In this document: in pieces, positions 44,724 to 52,819 of the stretch
Numbering within the stretch: the first letter of the stretch is position 1
How the letters are laid out: every line of letters starts with the position of its first letter
DNA from: VRUE01 sp963701265
GTDB taxonomy: Bacteria > Actinomycetota > Thermoleophilia > Solirubrobacterales > 70-9
DNA: 64,000 nt
Reading direction: 5' to 3'
Assembly: GCA_963701265.1 (NCBI GenBank)
Contig: OY969581.1
Coordinates: forward strand, 930,001-994,000
Translations under genes and position numbers: made by a program
The notes under the pieces: model-generated
The model's database searches: none
The model's input: only the letters and a program-made list of their open reading frames with translations
What the model was told of the DNA's origin: nothing

Positions 44724-46373
44724 ATGGGAATGCTGAAGTCCATAGCGTCGAGCGCCCGCCAGTCGGTCTCCGACTCGGTCTTCGAGGCGAAGGTGCTGCA
44801 CGAGGCCGGGATCGTCGGCCTGGTCCGTCCCGACAAGGCGGCCAAGGTCGCCACGACCTTCCTGCGCTGGGGCGCCTCACCGGCGACGGGCGTCGCCACC
44901 GCTGCGCACAAATATCCGCACGAGACGATGCTGATCGACGAACGCGGCTCGCTCAGCTTCGAGCGTGTCCACAAGCGCACCAACGCCCTCGCCCACGCCT
45001 TTGCCGGCATGGGGATCGGCCCTGGCGACGGGGTCGGGATCATGTGCCGCAACCACCGCGGCTTCATCGAGGCGACGCTGGCGGCAGCCAAGCTGGGCGC
45101 CAGCGCGCTCTACCTGAACACGATGTTCGCCGGTCCCCAGCTGGTCGAGGTGACCAAGCGCGAGGAACCGAAGGCGCTCGTCTACGACGAGGAGTTCGCC
45201 GGCCTGCTCGACGGCGTCGATGAGGGAATCGCCCGCATCGTCGCCTGGAGCGATGGCGAGGTCGAGGGGCCGACGCTTGAATCGCTGATCGCCGCCAACG
45301 GCGATTCCGGCCACAAGCCTCCCCCCGACAACCCCCGCTTCGTCATCCTCACCTCGGGCACCACGGGCACGCCCAAGGGCGCTCAGCGCTCCAGCCCCGA
45401 TGGCCTGCTGGCGATGGCGGCCCTGATCGACAAGATCCCCTATCGCGCCCGCGACACGATGGTGGTTGCGGCGCCGCTCTTTCACTCCTGGGGCTTCTTC
45501 CACTTCGTGATGAGCCTGCCAACCGCCTCGACCATGGTGCTGCGGCGGCGCTTCGACGAGGAGGAGACGCTGCGGGCGGTGCAGGCCTACCGCGCCGACG
45601 TGCTCGCGGTCGTGCCGGTGATGCTGCAGCGCATCCTCTGCCTGCCGGAGGAGACCCTTGCTTCCTACGATCTTTCCTCGCTGCGGATCACCTCGGCATC
45701 GGGATCCGCCCTGCCGGGCGAGTTGGCGACCGAGTGGATGGACCGCTTCGGCGACAGCGTCTACAACCTCTACGGCTCGACCGAGGTCGCCTACGCGACC
45801 GTCGCCACCCCCGAGGATCTGCGCGCCGCGCCCGGCACCGCCGGCCGCCCGCCACGCGGCACCGTCGTGCGGCTCTACGACGAGGCGGGGCAGGAGGTTC
45901 CGCGCGGCGAGGTGGGACGGATCTTCGTCGGCAACGAGATGTCCTTCGAGGGCTACACCGGTGGCGGTGGCAAGGAGGTGATCGACGGCCTGCTGAGCAG
46001 TGGCGACGTCGGCCACATCGACGCCGACGGCCGCCTCTTCATCGACGGTCGCGACGACGAGATGATCGTCTCCGGCGGCGAGAACGTCTTCCCCCGCGAG
46101 GTCGAGGACCTGCTCGCGGACCACGGCAACGTGGTCGAGGTGGCGGTGATCGGGGTCGAGGACGCCGAGTTCGGCCAGCGGCTCAAGGCCTTTGTCGTAA
46201 CCGCAGGGGATGAAGAAGTCTCCGCCGACGAGCTCAAGGCCCACGTCAAGGCCAATCTCGCCGCCTACAAGGCGCCGCGCGAATTCGAGTTTCTCGACGA
46301 GCTGCCGCGCAACGCCACCGGCAAGATCCTCAAGCGGGAGCTGCACGCTCGCGAGTCCCAGCAGTCCGCCTAG
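44724..46373 (+). CDS. Long-chain acyl-CoA synthetase (AMP-binding)
   Basis: 549 residues. ANL-superfamily motifs: A3 loop L-T-S-G-T-T-G-T-P-K-G near residue 209, A5 Y-G-S-T-E-V near 351, A7 S-G-D-V-G-H near 424, the hinge D-G-R-D-D-E-M-I near 442, and the terminal lysine in N-A-T-G-K-I-L-K near 534. It activates carboxylic acids to acyl-CoA with ATP. The N-terminal ~50 residues are an extra helical stretch seen in mycobacterial-type FadD12-like enzymes. Preference for fatty acids is likely but not proven. Confidence 0.88.
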   Translation: MGMLKSIASSARQSVSDSVFEAKVLHEAGIVGLVRPDKAAKVATTFLRWGASPATGVATAAHKYPHETMLIDERGSLSFERVHKRTNALAHAFAGMGIGPGDGVGIMCRNHRGFIEATLAAAKLGASALYLNTMFAGPQLVEVTKREEPKALVYDEEFAGLLDGVDEGIARIVAWSDGEVEGPTLESLIAANGDSGHKPPPDNPRFVILTSGTTGTPKGAQRSSPDGLLAMAALIDKIPYRARDTMVVAAPLFHSWGFFHFVMSLPTASTMVLRRRFDEEETLRAVQAYRADVLAVVPVMLQRILCLPEETLASYDLSSLRITSASGSALPGELATEWMDRFGDSVYNLYGSTEVAYATVATPEDLRAAPGTAGRPPRGTVVRLYDEAGQEVPRGEVGRIFVGNEMSFEGYTGGGGKEVIDGLLSSGDVGHIDADGRLFIDGRDDEMIVSGGENVFPREVEDLLADHGNVVEVAVIGVEDAEFGQRLKAFVVTAGDEEVSADELKAHVKANLAAYKAPREFEFLDELPRNATGKILKRELHARESQQSA

Positions 46374-46410
46374 CGCCGACTCCGCTAATTGCGAGCTTTC
46401 GGCGCCGGCG

Positions 46411-46444
46411 GCCGTTTAAACGGCTCCGACGCCCGTAGTAGGTT
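46411..46444 (+). promoter_or_regulatory. 14-bp palindrome and -10 box before the coiled-coil gene
   Basis: GCCGTTTAAACGGC (46411-46424) is a perfect palindrome. TAGGTT (46439-46444) ends seven bases before the ATG at 46452, with no Shine-Dalgarno. The palindrome would lie near the -35 region and may be an operator. Confidence 0.45.
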
Positions 46445-46451
46445 GCGGTCA

Positions 46452-47321
46452 ATGGGCGAAGCAGCGACGCAGCTGAAAGCGGTTGGGGCGGCGAACGAAG
46501 AGCTGCACGAGACCGCGAAGCAGGCGCTCGAGTGGGTGCGGGTGAGCGAGGAGCGAGTTGCCGTGGCCGAGGCGCGCAGCGAGGAGCTCCGCGCCGAGCT
46601 GAAGGCGAAGGCGATGGCGACCCTGCGCAAGCTCGGCGAGGAAGGGCAGGCGCGGGTCGAGGTTGAGCGCGAGAAGCGCAAGGAGGCAGAGGCGCGCGCC
46701 GCCCGAGCCGAGACCGCCCGCGACCGGACCGAGCAGAGCTTCGAGCAGGTCCAGCAAAAGACCGAAGCTGAGCGCGAGAAGATCGCCGCGGAGCTGAGCA
46801 GTGCGCGGGCAGAAGCCAAGCAGGCGCTGAGCCAGGGAGTTGAGCAGGCCGAGCGCCAGGCAGCGGTTCGCAGCAAAGACGCGCTTGACAAGGCAAAGCT
46901 GGAGGCGGATCAGCGAGTTGCCGCCGCCGAGCAGCGCGCGGCCGAAGCCGAAGCGGCAGCCGCGGAGGCCCACGAGGTCGCGGTGCGACTGGAGGCCGAG
47001 ATCGAGGAGCGGGTCATGCAGGGCACCGAGGAGGTGCGTCGTGAGGCCGACGAGCGGGTGCGCACGCTGGTCGAGAAGGTCGAAGGCGAGGCCGCGGAGA
47101 TGGCACGGGCCCGCGCCGAGCAGGCGCTGAAAGCCGAGTCCGACCGTATCCGCGCCCAGGCTGAGCAGCGCGAGGAGCGGGTCAGGCGTGCCGCGGAGGA
47201 CGAGATCAAGGCCAGCACCTCACGGGCACGGCGCGAGGTCCTCGCAGCGGCAGAGAAGACCGCGCCTTCATGGGAGCGGCGTGAGCCGTCCGCTTCCGGG
47301 TCCGGTTACCGCACCTTCTAG
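46452..47321 (+). CDS. Long coiled-coil protein, function unknown
   Basis: 289 residues from ATG 46452, almost all Ala/Glu/Arg-rich helix with continuous heptads (residues ~15-265) and a short disordered end containing S-G-S-G-Y-R. No signal peptide, membrane helix or enzymatic motif. Similar all-helical proteins are found among cell-shape, DivIVA-like and spore-associated proteins, but no diagnostic motif allows a choice. Its position directly before cysS is where mrnC/cysE-type genes are found in Firmicutes. Confidence 0.7.
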   Translation: MGEAATQLKAVGAANEELHETAKQALEWVRVSEERVAVAEARSEELRAELKAKAMATLRKLGEEGQARVEVEREKRKEAEARAARAETARDRTEQSFEQVQQKTEAEREKIAAELSSARAEAKQALSQGVEQAERQAAVRSKDALDKAKLEADQRVAAAEQRAAEAEAAAAEAHEVAVRLEAEIEERVMQGTEEVRREADERVRTLVEKVEGEAAEMARARAEQALKAESDRIRAQAEQREERVRRAAEDEIKASTSRARREVLAAAEKTAPSWERREPSASGSGYRTF

Positions 47322-47328
47322 TTCTCTC

Positions 47329-47334
47329 TAGCAT
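47329..47334 (+). promoter_or_regulatory. -10 element of cysS (leaderless start)
   Basis: TAGCAT ends seven bases before the cysS ATG, with no ribosome site in between. Confidence 0.45.
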
Positions 47335-47341
47335 CCGCCCG

Positions 47342-48760
47342 ATGCGAGAGGTGCGGATCAAGGACACGCTGGCGGGCGAACTCGTCACGCTTGACCCAGG
47401 TCAGGAGGTCGGGATCTATGCCTGTGGCCCGACTGTCTACAGCCGGATCCACATCGGCAACGCGCGGCCCTTCGTCGTCTTCTCTCTCTTTGCCCGCTTC
47501 CTCAAGTCGGAGGGCTACGCGGCGAAGCTGGTCGTCAACGTCACCGACATCAACGACAAGATCTACGTCGCCGCTGGTGAGGCCGGGGCCGAGTCCGCAG
47601 AGTTCGCGGCGCGGATGACCCAGGCCTACTTCGAGGACACTGACCGGCTCGGGCTGGGGCGGCCCGACGCTGAGCCGCTGGCAACCGAGACGATCGGCGG
47701 GATCGTGGCCTTGATCTCCGACCTGATCGCGGCCGGCCACGCCTACGAGTCCGGCGGCGACGTCTACTTTCGTGTGCGCAGCTTCGATGCCTACGGCAAG
47801 CTCTCCAACCGCCGCACCGAGGAGATGGACCAAGGTGAGGAGGCCGGCTCCGCCTCGCTCAAGGAGGACCCGCTCGACTTCGCCCTCTGGAAGGCGCACA
47901 AGCCCGGCGAGGACACCTCCTGGGACTCGCCCTGGGGCCCGGGGCGTCCCGGCTGGCACATCGAGTGCTCGGCAATGGCCGAGGCGGAGCTGGGGGCCTC
48001 CTTCGCCATCCACGGCGGCGGCTCCGACCTTGTCTTCCCCCATCACGAGAACGAGATCGCCCAGTCGGAGGCGGCGGGGCGGCTGTTCGCGCGGGCCTGG
48101 ATGCACAACGGGATGGTCGAGACGGACGCGGAGAAGATGTCCAAGTCCGAGGGGAACATCTTTCAGCTCTCCGAAGCGCTGGATCGCTACGGGCGCGAGG
48201 CGGTCGTGGCGTACCTGATCTCTGGGCACTATCGGCAGCCGCTGGCGTTCGGGCCGCAGCAAATGGAGGAAGCGGTGGCGCAGGTTGAGCGGCTGAGGAA
48301 CTTCTTCAGGGAGCACCCGATTGGTGGGGGAGAGCCGGGGGAGGGCCTGCCGGAGCAACAGCGGGGAGGCTCCGTCAGACCCTCCCCCGGCTCTCCGCAC
48401 GATTCGGCGGGCTCCCGGGTCGAGAGTTTCAGGGGTGCGCTGGCGGATGACTTCAACACGCCGCGGGCGATGGCCGAGGTATTCGAGCTCGTCGGTGAAG
48501 CCAATCGTCATGAGGTTCCCCGGGATGAAGCGGCGCAGGCACTGGTCCAGATGCTGGCGCTCGTCGGCCTCAGCTCCCTTGCCCAGCCGGACCAGGGAGC
48601 TGAGGCCGACGAGGGAGCAGAAAGGCTCTTGGAGGAACGGCAGGAGGCGCGAGCGGCTAAGGATTTTGCTCGGGCCGATGAGCTTCGGGATCGGTTGGCT
48701 GGACTGGGCTGGGAGGTCCGGGACTCGGCTGAGGGCGCGAAGCTCGTGCCGAAGGCCTGA
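47342..48760 (+). CDS. cysS: Cysteinyl-tRNA synthetase
   Basis: 472 residues. Class I motifs: C-G-P-T-V-Y near residue 30 (zinc Cys), H-I-G-N near 37, H-I-E-C-S-A-M near 207, H-H-E-N-E-I-A-Q near 232, and K-M-S-K-S-E-G-N near 262. The linker after the catalytic domain (residues ~325-355) contains a Gly/Pro/Ser-rich insertion encoded by a perfect 17-bp inverted repeat; after it F-R-G-A-L-A-D-D-F-N-T-P-R-A resumes the normal sequence. It overlaps rlmB by one base (TGATG). cysS-rlmB-sigH order matches Bacillus. Confidence 0.95.
   Translation: MREVRIKDTLAGELVTLDPGQEVGIYACGPTVYSRIHIGNARPFVVFSLFARFLKSEGYAAKLVVNVTDINDKIYVAAGEAGAESAEFAARMTQAYFEDTDRLGLGRPDAEPLATETIGGIVALISDLIAAGHAYESGGDVYFRVRSFDAYGKLSNRRTEEMDQGEEAGSASLKEDPLDFALWKAHKPGEDTSWDSPWGPGRPGWHIECSAMAEAELGASFAIHGGGSDLVFPHHENEIAQSEAAGRLFARAWMHNGMVETDAEKMSKSEGNIFQLSEALDRYGREAVVAYLISGHYRQPLAFGPQQMEEAVAQVERLRNFFREHPIGGGEPGEGLPEQQRGGSVRPSPGSPHDSAGSRVESFRGALADDFNTPRAMAEVFELVGEANRHEVPRDEAAQALVQMLALVGLSSLAQPDQGAEADEGAERLLEERQEARAAKDFARADELRDRLAGLGWEVRDSAEGAKLVPKA
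48329..48396. repeat. In-frame palindromic insertion in cysS
   Basis: Arms GGAGAGCCGGGGGAGGG (48329-48345) and its exact complement (48380-48396), loop of 34 bases, within the coding region of cysS. It encodes residues ~330-352 (E-P-G-E-G-L-P-E-Q-Q and on to P-S-P-G-S-P) in a surface linker, and the frame is preserved. Confidence 0.85.
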
Positions 48761-49413
48761 TGGCTTCTCAGTTCATCTATGGCAAGCAGCCGGTGGCCGA
48801 GGCTGAACGAGGCCGACGACGCCAGGTGCTGCGGGTCTGGCGCGCTCCTGAAACCTCGGGTGAGGAGCTGGAGAGGTTGTGTGGGTCGCCGGACCACCAG
48901 GGGGTCGTGGCCGAGGTTGAGTCTTACCCCTACGCGGGGTCGGTGGAGCTGCTGCAGGCGGAGAACGCTCTGCTGATCGCGCTCGATCAGGTTCAAGACC
49001 CGCGCAATCTCGGTGCGGTCGCCCGTTCGGCCGAGGCGGCGGGCGCTGCCGGTTTGGTCATCCCCGAGCGCCGCTCGGCTGCGGTGACTCCGGTTGTGTG
49101 CAAGACCTCGGCGGGAGCGGTTGAGCACCTGCCGATCGCCCACGTCCGCAATCTCGCCGACTGGCTCGGTGAGGCCAAGCAGGCGGGATTCTGGATCTGG
49201 GGGGCCGACGCCGAGGCCAAGCAGGCGCCGTGGAATGTGGACCTGAGCGGCCCGACCGTGCTCGTCCTCGGTGGCGAGGGCAAGGGGCTGCGCCCACGCG
49301 TCGCCTCGGCGTGCGATGGGCTCATCGCCCTGCCGCAGCGGGGCCAGATCGAGTCGCTCAACGTCTCTGCCGCGGCCGCCGCGCTGCTCTTCGAGGCCGT
49401 GCGGCAGCGGTAG
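48760..49413 (+). CDS. rlmB: 23S rRNA (guanosine-2'-O)-methyltransferase, TrmH/SpoU family
   Basis: 217 residues. An N-terminal substrate-binding domain starting F-I-Y-G-K-Q-P-V-A-E-A is followed by the SPOUT knot: motif 1 D-P-R-N-L-G-A-V-A-R-S-A near residue 83, motif 2 L-G-G-E-G-K-G-L-R near 168, motif 3 I-E-S-L-N-V-S-A-A-A-A near 197. It methylates a 2'-OH in 23S rRNA (G2251 in E. coli). The start overlaps the cysS stop, so translation is coupled. Confidence 0.93.
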   Translation: MASQFIYGKQPVAEAERGRRRQVLRVWRAPETSGEELERLCGSPDHQGVVAEVESYPYAGSVELLQAENALLIALDQVQDPRNLGAVARSAEAAGAAGLVIPERRSAAVTPVVCKTSAGAVEHLPIAHVRNLADWLGEAKQAGFWIWGADAEAKQAPWNVDLSGPTVLVLGGEGKGLRPRVASACDGLIALPQRGQIESLNVSAAAAALLFEAVRQR

Positions 49414-49451
49414 CAGCTGCAACGGCGATTGCAAGAAATACCTGCGTGGGG

Positions 49452-49479
49452 TTGACAGAACACCGCACGCCCGTAAACT
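49452..49479 (+). promoter_or_regulatory. Sigma-70-type promoter of sigH
   Basis: TTGACA (49452-49457), 16-base spacer, TAAACT (49474-49479). It predicts a leader of about 100 bases before the GTG at 49590. The leader contains small inverted repeats (CTCAG/CTGAG, and two GGCGCC copies), so it may be structured. Confidence 0.7.
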
Positions 49480-49589
49480 AACGCGCCAACAAGGGTGAAC
49501 CTCAGCTTGAGTCTGAGATACCCAGTCCATATTGAGGCGCCGCCAGGGGAGGTAAGGCGCCACGACCCTTCATTCAAGGAGAAGGATCT

Positions 49590-50300
49590 GTGGCTCTATC
49601 TTCGCCGACCCAGGAAATGCAGCTCCCATCGGGCCGCCTCAACGGCTCGCTCAAACCAGCTGAACCTAACCTTCAACCTGAGCTTGATGACCATTATCTG
49701 GTCGCTCTCGCCAAGGACGGAAGGACCGATGCCTACGACGCGATCGTCCGCCGCTACCGCGGTTTCGTCCGCCTCAAGGCCTCCTCGTACTTCCTGCTCG
49801 GGGGCGAGGCCGATGACCTGATCCAGGAAGGACTGCTCGGCCTCTACAAGGCGATCCGCGACTACCGGACCGATCGCGAGTCGAGCTTTCGCAACTTCGC
49901 CGAGCTCTGCATCACCCGTCAGATCATCACCGCGGTGAAGACGGCGACCCGCAACAAGCACACGCCGCTCAACCAGTACGTCTCCTTCAGCCAGACCCCG
50001 GCGGCAGCGGGTGACTCCGATACGACTCTCGACGAGATCCTGCCCGGCCCAACCGTGCACGACCCGGTCAACCAGGTGATCGCCTCCGAAGAGCTGGAGA
50101 GCCTCGTTTCCTGCCTCTCCGGCGTCTCAGGCGTGCTTTCGGACCTGGAGAGCCGCGTGCTCTCGCTCTACCTCGACGGCCACTCCTACGAGGAGACCGC
50201 CGAGCGGCTCGAGTGCGACACCAAGACCGTGGACAACGCCCTGCAGCGCGTCAAGCGCAAGGTCGGCACCCACCTCGCTTCGCGCGAAACGCTGAACTAA
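49590..50300 (+). CDS. sigH: RNA polymerase sigma factor, SigH/Spo0H type
   Basis: 236 residues from GTG, with AAGGAGAAGG upstream. Region 2 shows A-Y-D-A-I-V-R-R-Y-R-G-F-V-R near residue 49, G-E-A-D-D-L-I-Q-E-G-L-L-G-L-Y-K-A near 73, and F-R-N-F-A-E-L-C-I-T-R-Q-I-I-T-A near 101. Region 4 has the helix-turn-helix S-Y-E-E-T-A-E-R-L and T-K-T-V-D-N-A-L-Q-R-V-K-R-K. This is the sigma of the Bacillus spo0H group. Together with cysS and rlmB it keeps the Bacillus gene order. Its target promoters here are unknown. Confidence 0.9.
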   Translation: MALSSPTQEMQLPSGRLNGSLKPAEPNLQPELDDHYLVALAKDGRTDAYDAIVRRYRGFVRLKASSYFLLGGEADDLIQEGLLGLYKAIRDYRTDRESSFRNFAELCITRQIITAVKTATRNKHTPLNQYVSFSQTPAAAGDSDTTLDEILPGPTVHDPVNQVIASEELESLVSCLSGVSGVLSDLESRVLSLYLDGHSYEETAERLECDTKTVDNALQRVKRKVGTHLASRETLN

Positions 50301-51306
50301 CGCAGGTCAGCGAGGACGTACTCGAGCAGTTCCCGGCCGTGCTCGGAGCGACGGCGACGTCGTCGACCTTGATCCGAGCGCGGTGCAGGGACTGCATTCG
50401 CAGCACGTCCCCGTTGCAACGACTGTTCGGGAAGACGCCCGAGTAGGAGACGCCGAGTGCCTCGAGGTGGTCGGCGACGAGGGCGGTTGCGGGCTGCTCA
50501 AGCGGCAGGTCAAGGTAGATCGCGTCGAGTCCCTGGCGGTGGAAGAGGTGGTGTCGCTCGGCGGCGACGGCGGCCTCGAGGTCGGCACCCGGTGTCTGCA
50601 CGGTGATCAGCGCCAGGTTGTGGTCGGCCTCGACCGCGACGTGCAGCTCGGTCCGCGCGGCGAGCTCAACCCCCGCCGGCACCTCGGCAAGCGTCCCGCG
50701 CAGCTCGCATAGCTGCAGCGTCTGATCGACGATCTCCCGGTGGCGCTCGGGCGCGTAGACCGGGCGCTCGTGACCGTCGTTGAGCTTGGTGTAGAAGAGC
50801 GCCGCCGATTGGCGGCCCGGGCGGCTTTCGCCGGCCGCGTCGTTGGAGACCGAGGCCGGGATCCAGCCGAGCAGGAAGCCGGTCTCGTGCGCCCCCAGCT
50901 CGATGTTGGCGCGCTGGCTGTAAGGGTGCGCGGCGGTCGCCTCGCTGTACATCCCCGCCAGCCCTTGCTCCGTCGCCCAGTCCATCAGGAAGCGCTTGGT
51001 CCTGGTGAAGATGTGCTGACCCCGCGCCGCCGGCATCGTCACCGCCTGTCCGGAGTGCCCAACCGCATCTCCCGCCGCGGCCAGGCTCATCCCCTCATGA
51101 CAGAGCAACTCACCGTCCTCGCTCTCGGCCACGCAGGCGACGTAGGTCCCCGCTGTCAGCCGTGCCGCGACCTCCGCGCTGTCGTAGACCCAGCGCACGT
51201 CGTAGCTATTCCCGTAGGCGACCTCGATCGCCTCGCTCAGGACTCCGCCCTCGTCGGGTTTAAGAAAACGGAATCGTGCCTCAATGCCACTGCCGGAGTC
51301 GCTCAT
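50251..51306 (-). CDS. GNAT-like acetyltransferase family protein, C-terminal frameshift
   Basis: 351 residues as read. The N-terminal half has a GNAT-like fold (V-A-Y-G-N-S-Y near residue 29, Y-V-A-C-V-A-E near 53, A-R-G-Q-H-I-F-T-R-T-K near 93, G-L-A-G-M-Y-S-E-A-T near 115). The C-terminal half resembles a second, degenerate acyltransferase domain. After D-D-V-A-V-A the frame runs into Ser/Cys-rich residues and overlaps sigH by 50 bases. In another frame the same DNA continues as E-H-G-R-E-L-L-E-Y-V-L-A-D-L-R and stops at 50297. A one-base loss near 50345 (or a sequencing error) is likely. Confidence 0.65.
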   Translation of the reverse strand: MSDSGSGIEARFRFLKPDEGGVLSEAIEVAYGNSYDVRWVYDSAEVAARLTAGTYVACVAESEDGELLCHEGMSLAAAGDAVGHSGQAVTMPAARGQHIFTRTKRFLMDWATEQGLAGMYSEATAAHPYSQRANIELGAHETGFLLGWIPASVSNDAAGESRPGRQSAALFYTKLNDGHERPVYAPERHREIVDQTLQLCELRGTLAEVPAGVELAARTELHVAVEADHNLALITVQTPGADLEAAVAAERHHLFHRQGLDAIYLDLPLEQPATALVADHLEALGVSYSGVFPNSRCNGDVLRMQSLHRARIKVDDVAVAPSTAGNCSSTSSLTCVSSAFRAKRGGCRPCA

Positions 51307-51312
51307 GGTCTC

Positions 51313-51318
51313 TATATT
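51313..51318 (+). promoter_or_regulatory. -10 box of the tRNA-Thr gene
   Basis: TATATT ends nine bases before the mature 5' end of the tRNA, a usual distance. No clear -35 hexamer is visible. Confidence 0.45.
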
Positions 51319-51327
51319 CGGCAGCCT

Positions 51328-51400
51328 GCCCGCCTAGCTCAACTGGTAGAGCACCGCTCTTGTAAAGCGGAGGTTTCCGGTTCGATCCCGGAGGCGGGCT
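51328..51400 (+). tRNA. tRNA-Thr (anticodon UGU)
   Basis: 73 bases without encoded CCA. The acceptor stem GCCCGCC (51328-51334) pairs with GGCGGGC (51393-51399), discriminator T. D-arm is GCTC...GAGC, and the anticodon stem CCGCT/AGCGG surrounds the loop CTTGTAA with anticodon TGT (51361-51363). T-arm is CCGG-TTCGATC-CCGG. It reads ACA and probably other ACN codons. The convergent SHOCT gene ends ten bases downstream. Confidence 0.95.
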
Positions 51401-51409
51401 CTGGGCAAA

Positions 51410-52795
51410 TCAGGCGTCGTCGCTGGAGCCACTGAGCACGCGAGCCTTCTCGGCGGCAAGCTCCTCATCGGTGAGGATGCCTTTCTCGTGCAGGGTGGCG
51501 AGGCGTTCGAGGCGGGCGAGGCGGGCGTCCTCGCTGTCGGCAGGGAGAGTCGCCGTGGGTGCCTCGCTCTCGTCGGTGGGCTTGCGCATCTCCGGCAGGC
51601 GCAGTTTGGAGGCCCGCTCGCCCAGATTGGCGTCTTTGACGGCGCCGACAACCTTGTCCTTGGTGCGGCCGAAGACGTCGCCGTAGTCGGCGTCGGGAAA
51701 TTCCTCGGCGGTCTGTTTGCGCAGCTCGTGGATGCCGAAGGCGGCCAGTCCGGCGATGACCAGTGTGGTCAGGAAGGAGCGCAGGTTCTGGGTTGGCGCG
51801 GAGAGGAAGTAGATGCCGACCAGGATCGCCAGGCCGGCGTAGACGTAGGCGGCGTAGCCCTGCAGCGCCGGGGCGATCGCCCGCCGGGTCGAGCGCGCCG
51901 AGCCGGTCGGCGAGGCGAGCCAGCCGGCAATTCCGAAGAGCACGCCGATCACGATCACGGTGGTGGCGATGCTGGTCATCAGCGAGGTTCCGATCGACCA
52001 GGCCGCTTCCGCGGCGGGCTTGACGCTCTCTTCTTCGACCAGTTGGCCGACGATGATGCCGCCGGCGATCTCGCGGAAGACGATCACTGCAAAACCGGCC
52101 GCGACCAGGCCGATGCCGCAGGAGAGCACGGTGACCCAGCGACTCTCACGCGACAGGTAGATCGCGAGCCCGAAGCAGAGGAAGGTGAGCAGCGAGAGGA
52201 TCAGCGCCAGGCCCTTGATCGCGACGACGACGTCTTGGGCGGTCTTCAGCTGGTCGGAGCGCAGGATCGTGATTTGGCCGGCGTCCTCGGGCAGCTTTTC
52301 CGCCAGGTCGGCGCCGATGCCGACCTGGTCGGCGAGGTTGGTGACCAGGCTGCCGAGGTTGAGGCTGACCTTGCCTTCTTCGGTCGCCAGCGTCCCTTCC
52401 TTTTCTTCGAGGACTTCGAGCAGTTGCTTGTGAGTGGTCCGATTGGCGCTCTTCCAGAGTTCCTGCGCGGTCGAGCTCTGCAGCACCTGGTTTGCGCCCT
52501 CGCCGGCGACTTGGCGCAGGCCACCGGAGATCGGCCCGGCCAGATCCTTGGTGTCGCCGGGCAGCTTTTCGCTCAGTTCCTTTTCGACGTCGACGTTTTC
52601 GTAAAGCTGGTCAACGAGGTAGTCGCTGAGCTTTTCGCGGATCGTCGAGTTCTGGATCAGACGGCCGCTGGTGTTGACCCACTCGTCGGTGTCGAGTGCC
52701 TGGCGCTCGGTCCAGATTCCGAAGACGCTGAGGAATGCGAGGAGCGAACCGAGGACGACGAGGACCCTCACGAAACGTCGTCTGCCGCGGCTCAT
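51410..52795 (-). CDS. Membrane protein with C-terminal SHOCT domain
   Basis: 461 residues. One N-terminal helix (10-26) is followed by a ~160-residue extracytoplasmic region (begins W-T-E-R-Q-A-L-D-T-D-E-W) and about five membrane helices (~190-345), then a charged linker. The end is a SHOCT domain (A-R-L-E-R-L-A-T-L-H-E-K-G-I-L-T-D-E-E-L). SHOCT is a short oligomerisation motif; such actinobacterial proteins are uncharacterised. It is divergent from the dioxygenase gene, 24 bases between starts. Confidence 0.8.
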   Translation of the reverse strand: MSRGRRRFVRVLVVLGSLLAFLSVFGIWTERQALDTDEWVNTSGRLIQNSTIREKLSDYLVDQLYENVDVEKELSEKLPGDTKDLAGPISGGLRQVAGEGANQVLQSSTAQELWKSANRTTHKQLLEVLEEKEGTLATEEGKVSLNLGSLVTNLADQVGIGADLAEKLPEDAGQITILRSDQLKTAQDVVVAIKGLALILSLLTFLCFGLAIYLSRESRWVTVLSCGIGLVAAGFAVIVFREIAGGIIVGQLVEEESVKPAAEAAWSIGTSLMTSIATTVIVIGVLFGIAGWLASPTGSARSTRRAIAPALQGYAAYVYAGLAILVGIYFLSAPTQNLRSFLTTLVIAGLAAFGIHELRKQTAEEFPDADYGDVFGRTKDKVVGAVKDANLGERASKLRLPEMRKPTDESEAPTATLPADSEDARLARLERLATLHEKGILTDEELAAEKARVLSGSSDDA

Positions 52796-52819
52796 TGGCG
52801 GGATGGTATACGTGACGTA

